Below, piece by piece: positions 10,739 through 21,200 of a stretch of 64,000 bases of DNA; positions within the stretch are counted from its first letter, which is position 1, and every line of letters begins with the position of its first letter. The stretch is taken from positions 6,331,929 through 6,395,928 of the forward strand of contig CM068541.1 in NCBI GenBank assembly GCA_035048495.1, written 5' to 3'. The DNA is from Euptelea pleiosperma (lineage: Eukaryota > Streptophyta > Magnoliopsida > Ranunculales > Eupteleaceae). The notes below the pieces were generated by a model. That model searched no databases. It was not told where the DNA came from and saw nothing but the letters and a program-made list of their open reading frames with translations. Position numbers and translations under genes: made by a program.

Positions 10739-11320
10739 ATGAAGATCTCCACACTCAGGCCTCAATTCTACTTCCCAAGTCAGTTTAACCTCACCACCCA
10801 AACAGCTAAAACTCCTCCTCTCCTCCCCTTCAAACTCATTTCATATTCAAAGTACCCTTTAAAATCATTCCCACCATCCACTCCTACAAGAATCACAACC
10901 TACCCTAGACAAAGTTCAAGGTACCCCAGAAAAACAAGCCATAGTACCCAAAAACTCTCAAAACAGGAGTTTCTTCAAGTTTCCTCAGATGGGTTTTCAA
11001 GGTTTGTGATCTTGGGTACAGTTTCTCTAGGGTTTGCCATGTTTCTTGTAGGGATGGATGACCACAAAGCCTTGGCTCTAGGTCCTGGAGGGCCTTTGAT
11101 GGAGGATTTCTGGGACAACATGAGGAGATATGGGTTGTATATTCTCACAGTGAGTACAGGTGTTATTTACACCATATTTCAGCCTATATTGGAGCTTTTG
11201 AAGAACCCCATATCTGCAGTTCTCATAATAACCATCTTAGGAGGCAGTCTTTACATTGTGTCTCAAGTGGTTTCAGCCATGGTTGGTATATCTGAGTTTG
11301 CTTATGATTATGGATATTAG
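10739..11320 (+). CDS. chloroplast-targeted membrane protein, probable Ycf33 family
   Basis: Single-exon gene of 193 codons starting ATG 10739. Residues 1-80 are rich in S, T, P and K/R with almost no acid, as in a stromal transit peptide. A hydrophobic stretch (about 88-105) is followed by ALALGP (111-116), which looks like a thylakoid processing site or the edge of a first membrane span. The conserved core then reads MEDFWDNMRRYGLYILT (121-137), a span at about 132-150, ELLKNPISAVLII (152-164), a second span to about 185, and GISEFAYDYGY at the C-terminus. FWDN...RY and LLKNP in this order recall Ycf33, a small cyanobacterial and plastid protein of unknown function; the assignment is from memory. 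Expected location is the thylakoid or envelope. An AT-rich 3' UTR follows. Confidence 0.72.
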   Translation: MKISTLRPQFYFPSQFNLTTQTAKTPPLLPFKLISYSKYPLKSFPPSTPTRITTYPRQSSRYPRKTSHSTQKLSKQEFLQVSSDGFSRFVILGTVSLGFAMFLVGMDDHKALALGPGGPLMEDFWDNMRRYGLYILTVSTGVIYTIFQPILELLKNPISAVLIITILGGSLYIVSQVVSAMVGISEFAYDYGY

Positions 11321-11484
11321 CTTGAAAAGGTTCTTCTTTTTCTTTTAGTTCCTGTGTTTTTGTAGCTAATTAGCATAGAAACATGACTATGCAATGCAAA
11401 TTCTTTCCTCCTTTTTGTTTCTTTTCTATTTCTTGGATGGGAAGATTTTTAAGCTTGTAATCTAAATGGCAAAATCTGAAAAGA

Positions 11485-11725
11485 GATTCCTTGGTGGATC
11501 TACACACCAAAAACTCAACCTGATTTGTGATTCCTACTTGTTGGTTTTATGTTTTCACCCATGGGCCTGTTCATGGAACCAATAATGGAAAAAAAATGCT
11601 CTAATCAATGGCTAGAGATCACCATACATCTAGATAGATTTTTGTGTTTCTATCCACTGAGGCGTAGGAAAAGCTTTCATGGGCTCAGTGGGCCTGAAAG
11701 AGTGCCTTGTGACATTTTTGGCGTA
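11485..11725. repeat. GGTCAGTGGGCCC-type foldback repeat (copy 4)
   Basis: The left arm has GTGGATCTACACACCAAAAA and TGATTTGTGATTCCTA; the right arm has GGCTAGAGATCACCATACAT and GGCTCAGTGGGCCTGAAAGA. It lies just beyond the 3' UTR of the chloroplast-protein gene. Confidence 0.5.
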
Positions 11726-11809
11726 TGGAGGATCAAAACTTTGGTCCTTTCCTCTACGCGTACAACTGTACAAGGACATGTGCCACACATTCAGAGGGAT
11801 TAGTGGGAT

Positions 11810-12940
11810 CTTTGGGTCTAGGCCCGAGGAAAGCTACAGCCCAGCCCGAGGAATGCCAAATAATAGCAGGCTGGGCCTTCATTAGTTCTAACTTACAACT
11901 GGGGCTAGGCACTTATTGAAAGGGGCTTAAAATAATGAGGCCCAAGCCAAATCCACAACTAGTAGTTTGTAGCCGAAACCCAACCTGAACAAGTCCAGAT
12001 TCAGACAATTCATCATTCCAGCCTACCCATGTCATACCTAATGGAACCTATGGTTCGATGATGGTCCATTCATTGTGGAACCGGTGGGTCTTGTCACTTT
12101 TTTGCCTGGAAATGTTGCTGAGGAGCTGAAACATGAAGATAAACTAGGGCAGGTTTGGAAATCTCATGTTTTCTGGGTCAAGCCCACTCTTAGCCCAGAG
12201 GAACCAGTTCAATTATTGCAACTACTATGGTCCTGTTTTAAGGGCAAAATCTGAAGCAGCATGGGTCCAAAAAGTGGGCCCCAATCAGTTCCCAAACGAG
12301 TGCCAGACAGACCAGACCTGGACAGATTACACTTGGCCCCATTTTTTGGCCTTCCAAACAGGTCCTGACAGACATATACCTACCAAAAAAAGAAAAAGAC
12401 TGGTACACCGTCTATGGCCTTCCAAACCTGGTCTACTATCTATAACTGTCATGGACCCAAATTGACTAATAATTTTTTTTAAAGGATGAAAATACACCTT
12501 TATTTAACCTTAGATCACAAGAACATATGGGTCTAGGTCCAAACCTTAACTCTTAGTCAAACAGTTGTGATGGTCAGCCAATATGAGACTCAGATAGGTT
12601 GGCAGCCCCTCGCCGACGACCAAACTAGAGTCTTGTGGCCGGTCAACTACTACTTTGGCGAGCAATTTTAATTTCAAACTCATGTCTTCTATGCTATTTT
12701 AGGAACATAGTGTGTAATTAAGGAAAATAAAACCGAGTTGGGCTACAATATGTATGAACCTATCGGATTTTAAGAAGATTTATATTAAATTACAAATACA
12801 AAAAAAAAGGAGATTTAATAGAAATAAAAAAAATGTTTCAAAAGGGGAGAAATAACCTAAATTGGTTGTTTTAAGCATTTTTTTTATTTATTGCCAGAAT
12901 GGTGGTCGGCCCACGAGACTCCGGTAAGTTACCAAAATCT
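11810..12940. other. repeat-derived intergenic DNA, GGCCCGA-rich at left
   Basis: 11815-11960 repeats AGGCCCGAG, CAGCCCGAG and GGCCCAAGCC, a degenerate fragment of a GGCCC-word element similar in feel to 55050-55165. The remaining 1 kb contains no gene, splice structure or clear repeat end that I can support. Confidence 0.35.
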
Positions 12941-13260
12941 AAGGCCGTGTTTGATTACCAAGTGGGAAAATTGCATTTTCCTTAAGAAAACACAACTGTC
13001 CATTGTTAGATAGCCAGTATAAATCTGTATAATTTTTCCTAACAAGCCATTTAAATTAGGATAATTTTTCTTACTAAGCCCGAAATTCATTTCCCATCTA
13101 AATAAGTGAGAATTCATTTCCACATGAAAATACACCTTTATTTTCTCACATGATTGAAATATGTGTTCTCGCAATCAATCAGCCATTTAAAGCATATCCC
13201 AGATGTATTTTCTCGAGAAAATTTTTCCATGTGATACACTGTCCAAGTGTTTTTGTGATC
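12941..13260. repeat. GTGTTTGATTACCA-type foldback
   Basis: Left side GGCCGTGTTTGATTACCAAG and right side GAAAATTTTTCCATGTGAT...ACTGTCCAAGTGT resemble degenerate copies of the GCCTGTTTGGTAxCA-ended elements at 36426-36879 and 54356-54805. The interior has several self-complementary stretches around AATTTTTCCTAA. Confidence 0.4.
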
Positions 13261-13489
13261 AATAGCAGAGTTAGGATTTTGTTCAAGGGTGGGCAAGGCG
13301 GCAACTCAACTATCAAAAGGGGGCAGGGGTAGGTGGCGGTAGGTGTCGAAGACCTTAAGAGGGAAGGTTGCGGGAGAGATTTAAAAAAAGAATACCAATA
13401 CCCATACAAATACCAAGAATACTAGTAATCGTGATCAAGTAGAAGAGGTGGTGCATGGGTTTGATATGTTATTCGCAACAATCGAATTT

Positions 13490-13635
13490 AGCCCAATGAA
13501 TCCAATGGCTAGAATCCCGCCTTAAAAAGTACTAAAATCTAACGGCTAGAGATTATCTATCAAGATGATTTTTGGTGTGTATAAGAGGTGGCTAAACATC
13601 CTTGAGGTCAGTGGGCCCAGAGGGCAGGGGTGAGT
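13490..13635. repeat. GGTCAGTGGGCCC-type repeat, half copy (5)
   Basis: Contains AAATCTAACGGCTAGAGAT, GATGATTTTTGGTGTGTATA, GGTGGCTAAACATCC and GGTCAGTGGGCCCAGAGGGC, the right half of the family. Confidence 0.55.
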
Positions 13636-13717
13636 AACAAAAATCGTACGTCTACCTTGTTATATCTTTTTTCTTTTTGAAATTTAAATTTATTAATTTT
13701 TAAAGTTGAGGGCCCCG

Positions 13718-14290
13718 TGTCACGGGGTTGCAAATTCTTTGCCCTAGACCCATGCGGCACTCGCGTCACGCTCCAACGTCACTCGAGTTAGCTTTTCCTT
13801 ATCACCTTGAGAGTCCCCAAACTCGTCAAGACACTCACTTGTTTGATCACACCAATAATACGTAAGGAGAAGAGGGAAGATGATTGAAAAACTATCAACT
13901 CAACTCTTGTAGTGTTTATTGGATTCTTAGATGATTACAAATGAGGGTCTCAACCCCTTTTATATAGGCATGAAGCATCAAAACCTGGAAATATCTAAAA
14001 AATTCTATACCAATCTACAACCAATGGATCTCTAGAACTATCCTAGGAATTATCTAGAATATGTACATAATGTCTAAAATACTCAAGAATGTTCTAGAAT
14101 CCTCTAGGCCTTAAGACTTTCTAGAATCTTCTAGAGTTCTTCAAAATCTTTTAGAGTTCTCTAGAATCTTCTAGAGTTCACTAGAATTCTCTAGAGTTTT
14201 CTATAATGTTCTAAAGTCTTCCATAAGCTTCTAGAACATCCAACCTTCAGGTGTAGGAAAAATTTGGCTCAAGTCAGTCACTCCGTGACA
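13718..14290 (-). mobile_element. solo LTR of a retrotransposon, with HSE-like array in U3
   Basis: Bounded by the 8-bp inverted termini TGTCACGG (13718) and CCGTGACA (to 14290), flanked by CCCG on both sides (13714-13717 and 14291-14294). No PBS, PPT or coding sequence adjoins it, so it is a solo LTR of about 573 bp. A classic TATA box on the minus strand (CTATATAAAAGG, about 13956-13967) orients it leftward. On that reading the U3 contains 14030-14240, dense in GAA/TTC units, including a perfect GAAnnTTCnnGAA at 14087-14099 and TTCnnGAAnnTTC at 14119-14131. Superfamily is uncertain; the length and TGTCACGG end fit Ty3/gypsy. Confidence 0.72.
14029..14236 (-). promoter_or_regulatory. array of heat-shock-element-like motifs in the solo LTR
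   Basis: TTCTAGAA occurs exactly at 14092, 14119 and 14229, with close variants (TCTCTAGAA, TATCTAGAA, CTTCTAGAG, CTCTAGAATCTTC) throughout. Two stretches meet the three-unit consensus for heat-shock factor binding. The array starts about 65 bp upstream of the leftward TATA box. Function is inferred from the motif alone. Confidence 0.55.
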
Positions 14291-14340
14291 CCCGACTCTA
14301 CCACTGCTTGTGATCTAAGGTTGAACAAAGTGGTATTTTA

Positions 14341-14688
14341 CAAGGTTTAAAAAACGGCCGTTATAACAAAAAATAACAGCCGTTATAACGAACTCAGACC
14401 TACCCTGTTATGTTATGTACCATTAAAACCTCAAAAAATAACTGTTGTTATTTTCGTTATAATGGAAAATAACGACCGTCATTTCTTGGAAAAATTTGTG
14501 AAAAATACAGCCATCTTTTTTTTTTTTTTTTTTTTTTTCCGTTATTTAAATTATGAAATTTGAATTTCAGCGCCATTTTTTCTGTTATTTTCCATTTTTG
14601 CCTCTGAACATAATTTTTCATTATAACAGAAAAAACGGTAACGCCCCCAGTCTGTTATACCGTTATAACGGCCCCCCTTTAAACCTTG
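14341..14688. mobile_element. keyword foldback element, TTATAACGG word
   Basis: Ends CAAGGTTTAAAAAACGGCC and CCCCCCTTTAAACCTTG; flanks GTATTTTA (14333-14340) and GTATTTTC (14689-14696) match at 7 of 8 positions. The body repeats CCGTTATAACG, AACGGTAACGCCCCCAGTC and CGTTATACCGTTATAACGG around a T-run and TTTGAATTTCAGCGCCATTT. Non-coding. Confidence 0.75.
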
Positions 14689-15224
14689 GTATTTTCGACC
14701 TTTCAAAAAAAAAAATTTAGTCAATCTGAGTCAACACAATAGATGGGGGTCATGGGGTAAGTTTTGAACTTCTCGCACAAGTTCTCGGGAGTAGATTCTC
14801 AAAATCCAAAGCCAAGAGCACGAGTGAAAAGACGAGGCAAAAAGTCGAGTCCCATAATCCGAACCCTTGTTAAATTTCTAAATCATAAGGAAGTTTGGTT
14901 TGGTTTGGTTTGGTTTCTCGCAAGCTACCATATTAAGTAGCGGACGAGTTCAAAGTTCAAACACCGTTTATCCCCAATTCCAGGAAAGTTTTGTCGCATA
15001 TGAAACGACAAGCTCTTTTCAATTAAATTCCCCGAACCGCTAAAAAAATCATTCAAATCTGCCATGAAGTATCGATCCATAACCAAATGTTTTCAATTAC
15101 CAGTAACTCATTTCAATGGCTAGGGTTTTCAGGAAACGATGCGACTGACACAAATAAAACGATTACTAGATCGATCATTCGATCATTCGATCATTATATT
15201 TAGGGTTTCGGTTCTCAACGTGCG

Positions 15225-18200
15225 ATGGATCTTGGCGATCTTAACAAGGTCTGGGAAATCAAACCTCTCAAAAAGCCCGAAGAAGACGAAGCACGGAAGA
15301 TTCTCCAGAAAATAGCGAAACAGGTTCAACCGATCATGCGAATGCATAAGTGGAGGGTTAAGCTTCTCTCTGAATTCTGGTAGTGTTTTTTTTTTTCGAT
15401 TTCTTTTGGTATTTTTAAATTTTAACTACTTATTCTCATTAAAGATTGCATTTTTCTATCATGGAAATTTTAAAAAATAAAAAATTCAGTCCGAAAAATC
15501 CGTCTCTCCTAGGGTTGAATGTGGGAGGAGGTGTGCAAGTTAAGCTCAGATTGCGGAAGCCCAACAGAGATTGGGATTTCTTCCCTTACGATCAGGTTCT
15601 CGATACGATGCTTCACGAACTTTGCCATAACTCTCACGGTCCTCACAACGCCAATTTCTATAAGCTCTGGGATGAAATCAGAAAGGTTTTCTTCTATCTA
15701 TTCTTTTTAATCTTCCATTCATACAATTGACAATAATGAAAGAAAGAAATAAAAAGAAGTTGAATTCCATTTACATTGTTGAGAATGTAAGAGGTTGAAC
15801 CCGTTAATAGAAGCAGATTTGTTTGCTCGTTCCTCGTATATGTTGAATGATTATAACTGCATTACCAGTGTTTGATTCATACTGATTATATCCGTGACAT
15901 GCTGTTTTGGAGTTTTTCAGTTGTTTCTAGCTTCACATTGTATATAAGTGGTCATATGCTTCCATATTCATATTGTTAGTATAACTATACACAATTACGA
16001 GTGCAGTTCCCATACCCAGTTCATCGCTTCAATGTGTCAACTTGCCTTAGTGTGCTCTATGCTCTTGTATCCATGGATAAGGTCTCTGTTTATTAGAGGC
16101 TGGGAAAACCCTGTAGCAATCTGAAATTTTCTTCAGTAAACGATCTACATACATTTCAATTTAGATAGCTGTAATTCCAGTCATGCTAAAAAACCCGAAG
16201 ATTAACCACAAAAGAGATGAACCAAAAATGTTGCAATGCTAGAAATGCAAGTGTTGCATTGGCTAATCTCTCGTTATACCTACAAAAGCTCCTCAAATGT
16301 CACCTCTATGGGTATATGAGCAAGAGAAAACTAAAAAATAAATAACGTAGAATAGCAAGCTAGAAATGTTAATTTAATGGTCACTTGGAAACTCTAGCTA
16401 AGGTTTTTGCAAGTTCAATTAGAAGTTTTACTTGTTTGCCAAACATTAGAAACTTTTTTTTTTTTTTTTTGTGAAGTTATTTCAGAAGAAGATTAACCAT
16501 GGCCACATTTTATTTAAATGTTGTATGTTGGGGAATTGTTGTGAACTCTTTATGACCTTGTTTTGCTAGAAACCTTCTGGTTTATGATTTGAACTTTTAC
16601 TACTGGGTTGAAATTTCAGTGTTGAGCTTAAGTTTAGGATCTTCATTTAGGATCTGTAGAAGTTGTCTTAAGGTTGAAGAAAATTGACTCTCCATGTGCA
16701 TTTGTAATGCAGTGCAAAAGCCTCTTTCGCAATACATTTTGTTTTACCTTCTCAGTTTTTTTTTTATCTAATACTATATTCTTCTAGTTACTTTGTTTTT
16801 TAGTAGATTGAGCATGTATAAGTTGCTTACAGACTTACAGTTTTTTTGGCTGCTGAAATATTCATCCTTTTCACATTTAGTTTCATGCTCTTCTAACAGG
16901 AGTGTGAGGAGCTGATGGCCAAAGGAATAACTGGCACAGGAGACGGGTTTGATATTCCCGGGAGGCGTTTGGGTGGTTTTTCCCGACAACCCCCTTTGTC
17001 ATCTCTTCGCCAAACTGCACTGGCTGCGGCAGAAAAGAGAGTGTGTGTGGGATCGCTATTACGTTCTGGTCCTAAACGCCTTGGTGGTGATAGCAATATT
17101 ATGGTCGCTCTTAGTCCAATACAAGCTGCTGCAATGGCTGCAGAAAGGAGATTGCAGGATGATTTGTGGTGTGGATCTGAATCTTTTGGAGTTTCTGTTG
17201 AAGAAGAAAGTAGCTCTGTCATGCCACAGGAGTTTGCATCGAGGGTGTGGTCTGCTGAAAGCTCAAAATGTTCTAGTGGTTCCGAGACACATGCCTCAGA
17301 CATGAGACCTCGGAAAAAGAGCTGTGTATCGGATAATGGTTCTTTTGTTCAGTCTATTAAGGTAGCACCAGAACCTAGTTTTATGGGCGTTCCTGCGCAG
17401 ACTTCAACTTCTGGGTCTGTACTTAATCATGGGGCGAAAGGTAGTATAGAGGATAGAGCAATTTGGGAGTGTGGGACATGCACTTTGCTCAATCCGGTAA
17501 ATGTCCAATCCTTATTTATGTTCCTTTTTGTATATTCTTAGCTTTGTACGACTACAGTAGGTCTTTTAATAGTAAACTACGAGTTTCCATAACTTTTTAG
17601 GAGTATAAGTTAAAATTCTCTCTAATAAACAAGGATAGTAAAGGAAGTTGAATTGAAGAGTAGAATTGGAGAATTAGGGTTAGAGTTAGGTTTGTGGAAG
17701 AGAGAAAGAAGAGAGAGAAGAAAGGATGTCAATTGTGCTTAGGTCACAATGACTCCATAAATCTTATTTATGTAAGTCCCAAATACAAAAGACAAATATA
17801 CCCCTCAAGGGGTATTTACAGAACTACCCCCCCGATACATATAAAATACGTATTTCTACGTATATGATAACACTCCCCCTCAAGTTGGTGCATAAATATC
17901 TCTCATGCCCAACTTGCACAAGCACTTATGGAGTTGCCAACTGGGAACTCCCTTCGTGAAGACATCTGCAACCTGTTCATCAGTCTTCACAAATGGGGTG
18001 CACACTGCCCCAGAGATAATCTTCTCTCTAATGAAGTGTCGGTCCACCTCAATGTGTTTGGCACGATCATGCTGAACGGGATTGTGAGCAATGCTGATGG
18101 CGGCCTTGTTGTCACAATATAAGCTCACAGATCCAGAAACTGGGAAACCAAGTTCAGCAACCAACACTTTCAACCAAAGCATCTCACACAAGCCATGAGC

Positions 18201-21200
18201 CATTGCTCTGAATTCGGCCTCTGCACTAGATCTGGCGACCACAGGTTGCTTCTTGCTTCTCCAAGTGACCAGATTGCCCCCAATAAAGGTGCAATATCCA
18301 GAAGTGGATCTCCGATCATCTTTGGCCCCTGCCCAGTCTGCATCGGTATAAGCCTCTATACGCATGTGGCCATTCTTCTCAAACAGAAGACCTCTACCAG
18401 GGGCTGACTTAAGATACCTCAAGATCCGATGTGCTGCCTCTAAATGAACACCTCTGGGTGAGTGCATATACTGACTGATCACACTCACTGCATAGGCAAT
18501 GTCGGGTCGAGTCAGGGAGAGATAGGTCAATCGCCCAATTAGTCTCTGAAAGCTCCCTACATCCTGTAGGAGTTCACCACTGGCATCTGCTAGCTGGTGA
18601 TTCTGCTCTATAGGAGTTTCCACTGGTTTGGTACCCAACCTGCCTGAGTCTTGTAACAAGTCTAAGACATACTTCCTCTGAGAGATGAAGATCCCCTGAC
18701 TGGATCTTGCAACTTCGATGCCTAGGAAGTATTTAAGAGGTCCTAGATCTTTGGTTTCAAACTCCTCCGCTAACTGAAGCTTCAGTTTGGCTACCTCTGC
18801 TGCATCATTCCCTGTGAGAATGATGTCATCAACATAAACAATGAGGGCAGTGGTGTTCTTCCCTTGATGCTTCACAAATAGGGTGTGATCGGCCTGACTT
18901 TGAGTGTAACCCAGCTTCTTCACAGATAGGGTGAATCTCTCGAACCATGTCCTTGGAGATTGTTTAAGCCCATAGAGGGCTTTCTTCAGTCTACACACCT
19001 TGCTACTTTGTCCTGGGGGAGTGAATCCAGGAGGAGGCACCATGAAGACTTCTTCATGTAGGTCCCCATGAAGAAAAACATTCTTTACATCTAGCTGATG
19101 CAAAGGCCACTCTTGATTTGCTGCTACTGACAACAACACCCTGATGGAGTTCATCTTTGCCACAGGTGCAAAGGTCTCCACATAGTCAATCCCATAGGTC
19201 TGGGTGTACCCCTTGGCTACTAATCTCGCCTTGTACTTCTCAACAGACCCGTCTGCCTTGTGTTTGACTGTGAACACCCATCTGCAACCCACAGGTTTCT
19301 TGCCTCTTGGCAGGTCAACAAGCTCCCATGTCCCATTCTTGTCCAGAGCTTTCATTTCCTCTATCATAGCAGTTTTCCATCTTGGTTGAGCCAGCCCCTC
19401 TGCCACTGAAGAGGGTATAAGAATAGTGGAAAGGGAAGTGATAAAGGCTTTATAGGAGGGGGACAAGGCATCATAGGAGACAAAGTTACTCAGAGGATGC
19501 TGAGTGCAGCTTCTGACTCCTTTTCTTAGAGCAATAGGAAGATCAGTAGCATCAGTAGAAGGAGAAATGACAGGGATAGAAAGAAGTGGAGGATTACCTG
19601 GATCCAAGGTAGGAACCACTGGTACTGGATCGGCTTTAGCTTTCTCCCTTCTGCTATAGACTTTGAGCTCCTTCTGAGCTCCAGGAGTACTATCAATCCC
19701 ACTAGTAATAAGAGTAGGCGGAGAGCTCTCAAACTCTAAGGGAGGAGATAGGGATATAGCAGGAAGAGGAACAGTCCACCTCTCTTCACTACGACTCTCC
19801 CCCTGAAGAGAGGTGGGGGAGAAAAAAGACAGCTCCTCACGGAAGGTGACATCCATGCAGACAAACTTCTTCCCAGAAGACGGATGGTAACACTTGTATC
19901 CCTTGTGGGTAGAGGAGTAACCAAGAAAGACGCACTTGAGTGCTTTAGGATCGAGTTTGGTGCGATGGGGACCCAGGATATGTACATAGCATACACACCC
20001 AAAGATGCGAGGAGGAATAGTGAATAGAGGAGAGCCAGGTACAAGGACTTGAATAGGAGACTGGAAATTGAGCACTCGAGATGGTATTCTGTTAGTCAAG
20101 TAGGCAGCCATTATCACAGCATCCGACCAATAAGATTTGGGGACCTGAGAGCCAATCAAGAGAGATCGAGCTATCTCAGTCAAGTGCCGCATTTTCCTTT
20201 CAGCTACACCATTCTGTTGAGGGGTGTAGCTGCAGGAATTTTGGTGACAAATCCCATGGTCAATGAGGTAATGTTGAAGACCCCCAAACATATATTCTCC
20301 ACCCTGGTCGGTACGAAGAACCTTGATGGAGATACCATACTGGGTCTGGATCATCTTATGAAAACCCTTAAAGATGGAATGAACCTTATCTTTGGTTTTC
20401 ATGAGATAGACCCATGTACACCTAGTATGATCATCAACAAAAGAAACAAAATAGCGGAAGCCAAAGATAGAAGTAGTGGGGGAAGGGCCCCATACATCAG
20501 AATGCACAATGTCTAAACAAGTAGAACTTCTATTACCTCTGGAGGGATAATTCGATCTACAATGCTTAGAGAGCTCACAAGTCTCACAGTGTAAAGCCGA
20601 AAAAGAAACAGAAACAAACAAACTAGGAAATAACAGTTTCAAATACTGAAAAGAGACATGCCCCAGACGGGCATGCCAGCTCAAAACAACATCTATCCTA
20701 CTACTACTACTACTACTAGCAGACGACTGTAGTGCTGTGGGCTCAGGAAGGCGTCCATCCAGAAGGTAGAGGCCATAAGCTTCATGTCTAGTGCCAATCG
20801 TTCTCCTCGTCTCTAGGTCCTGAAAGACACAAGAAGTAGGAGAAAAAGTGACACTACAGTTTAGGGATTTAGTCAAAGCACTAACAGAAAGTAGGTCAGA
20901 AGTAAATCTGGGAACATGCAAAACTGATGAAAGAAGCAATTGGGGAGAGGGAAGGATATTCCCTTTCCCAGACACAGAAGATAAGGTGCCATCAGCTGTC
21001 TTCACCTTATCACGGCCAGAACATATGGAATAAGTAGAAAATAAAGAAGACAAGCCCGTCATGTGTTCCGAAGCCCCTGAATCAATAATCCAAGTGGGGC
21101 TGGATGATGGGAGGGACACATGATGAGCAAGTCTAGTGTTACCTGACTGTGCGAAGGAGGTGGATGATGTGGCAGATGGACCATCAAGCTGCTGAAGGAG

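Noticed and set aside
10202..10801. 199-codon minus-strand frame
   Set aside because: It overlaps the promoter and first codons of the chloroplast-protein gene antisense, has no domain or plausible start context, and includes repeat-derived sequence.
14029..14236. CRISPR-like or satellite array
   Set aside because: The units are degenerate CTAGAA/TTC words without spacers and lie inside bounded LTR termini.
20049..20516. 155-codon plus-strand frame
   Set aside because: Antisense shadow of copia integrase.
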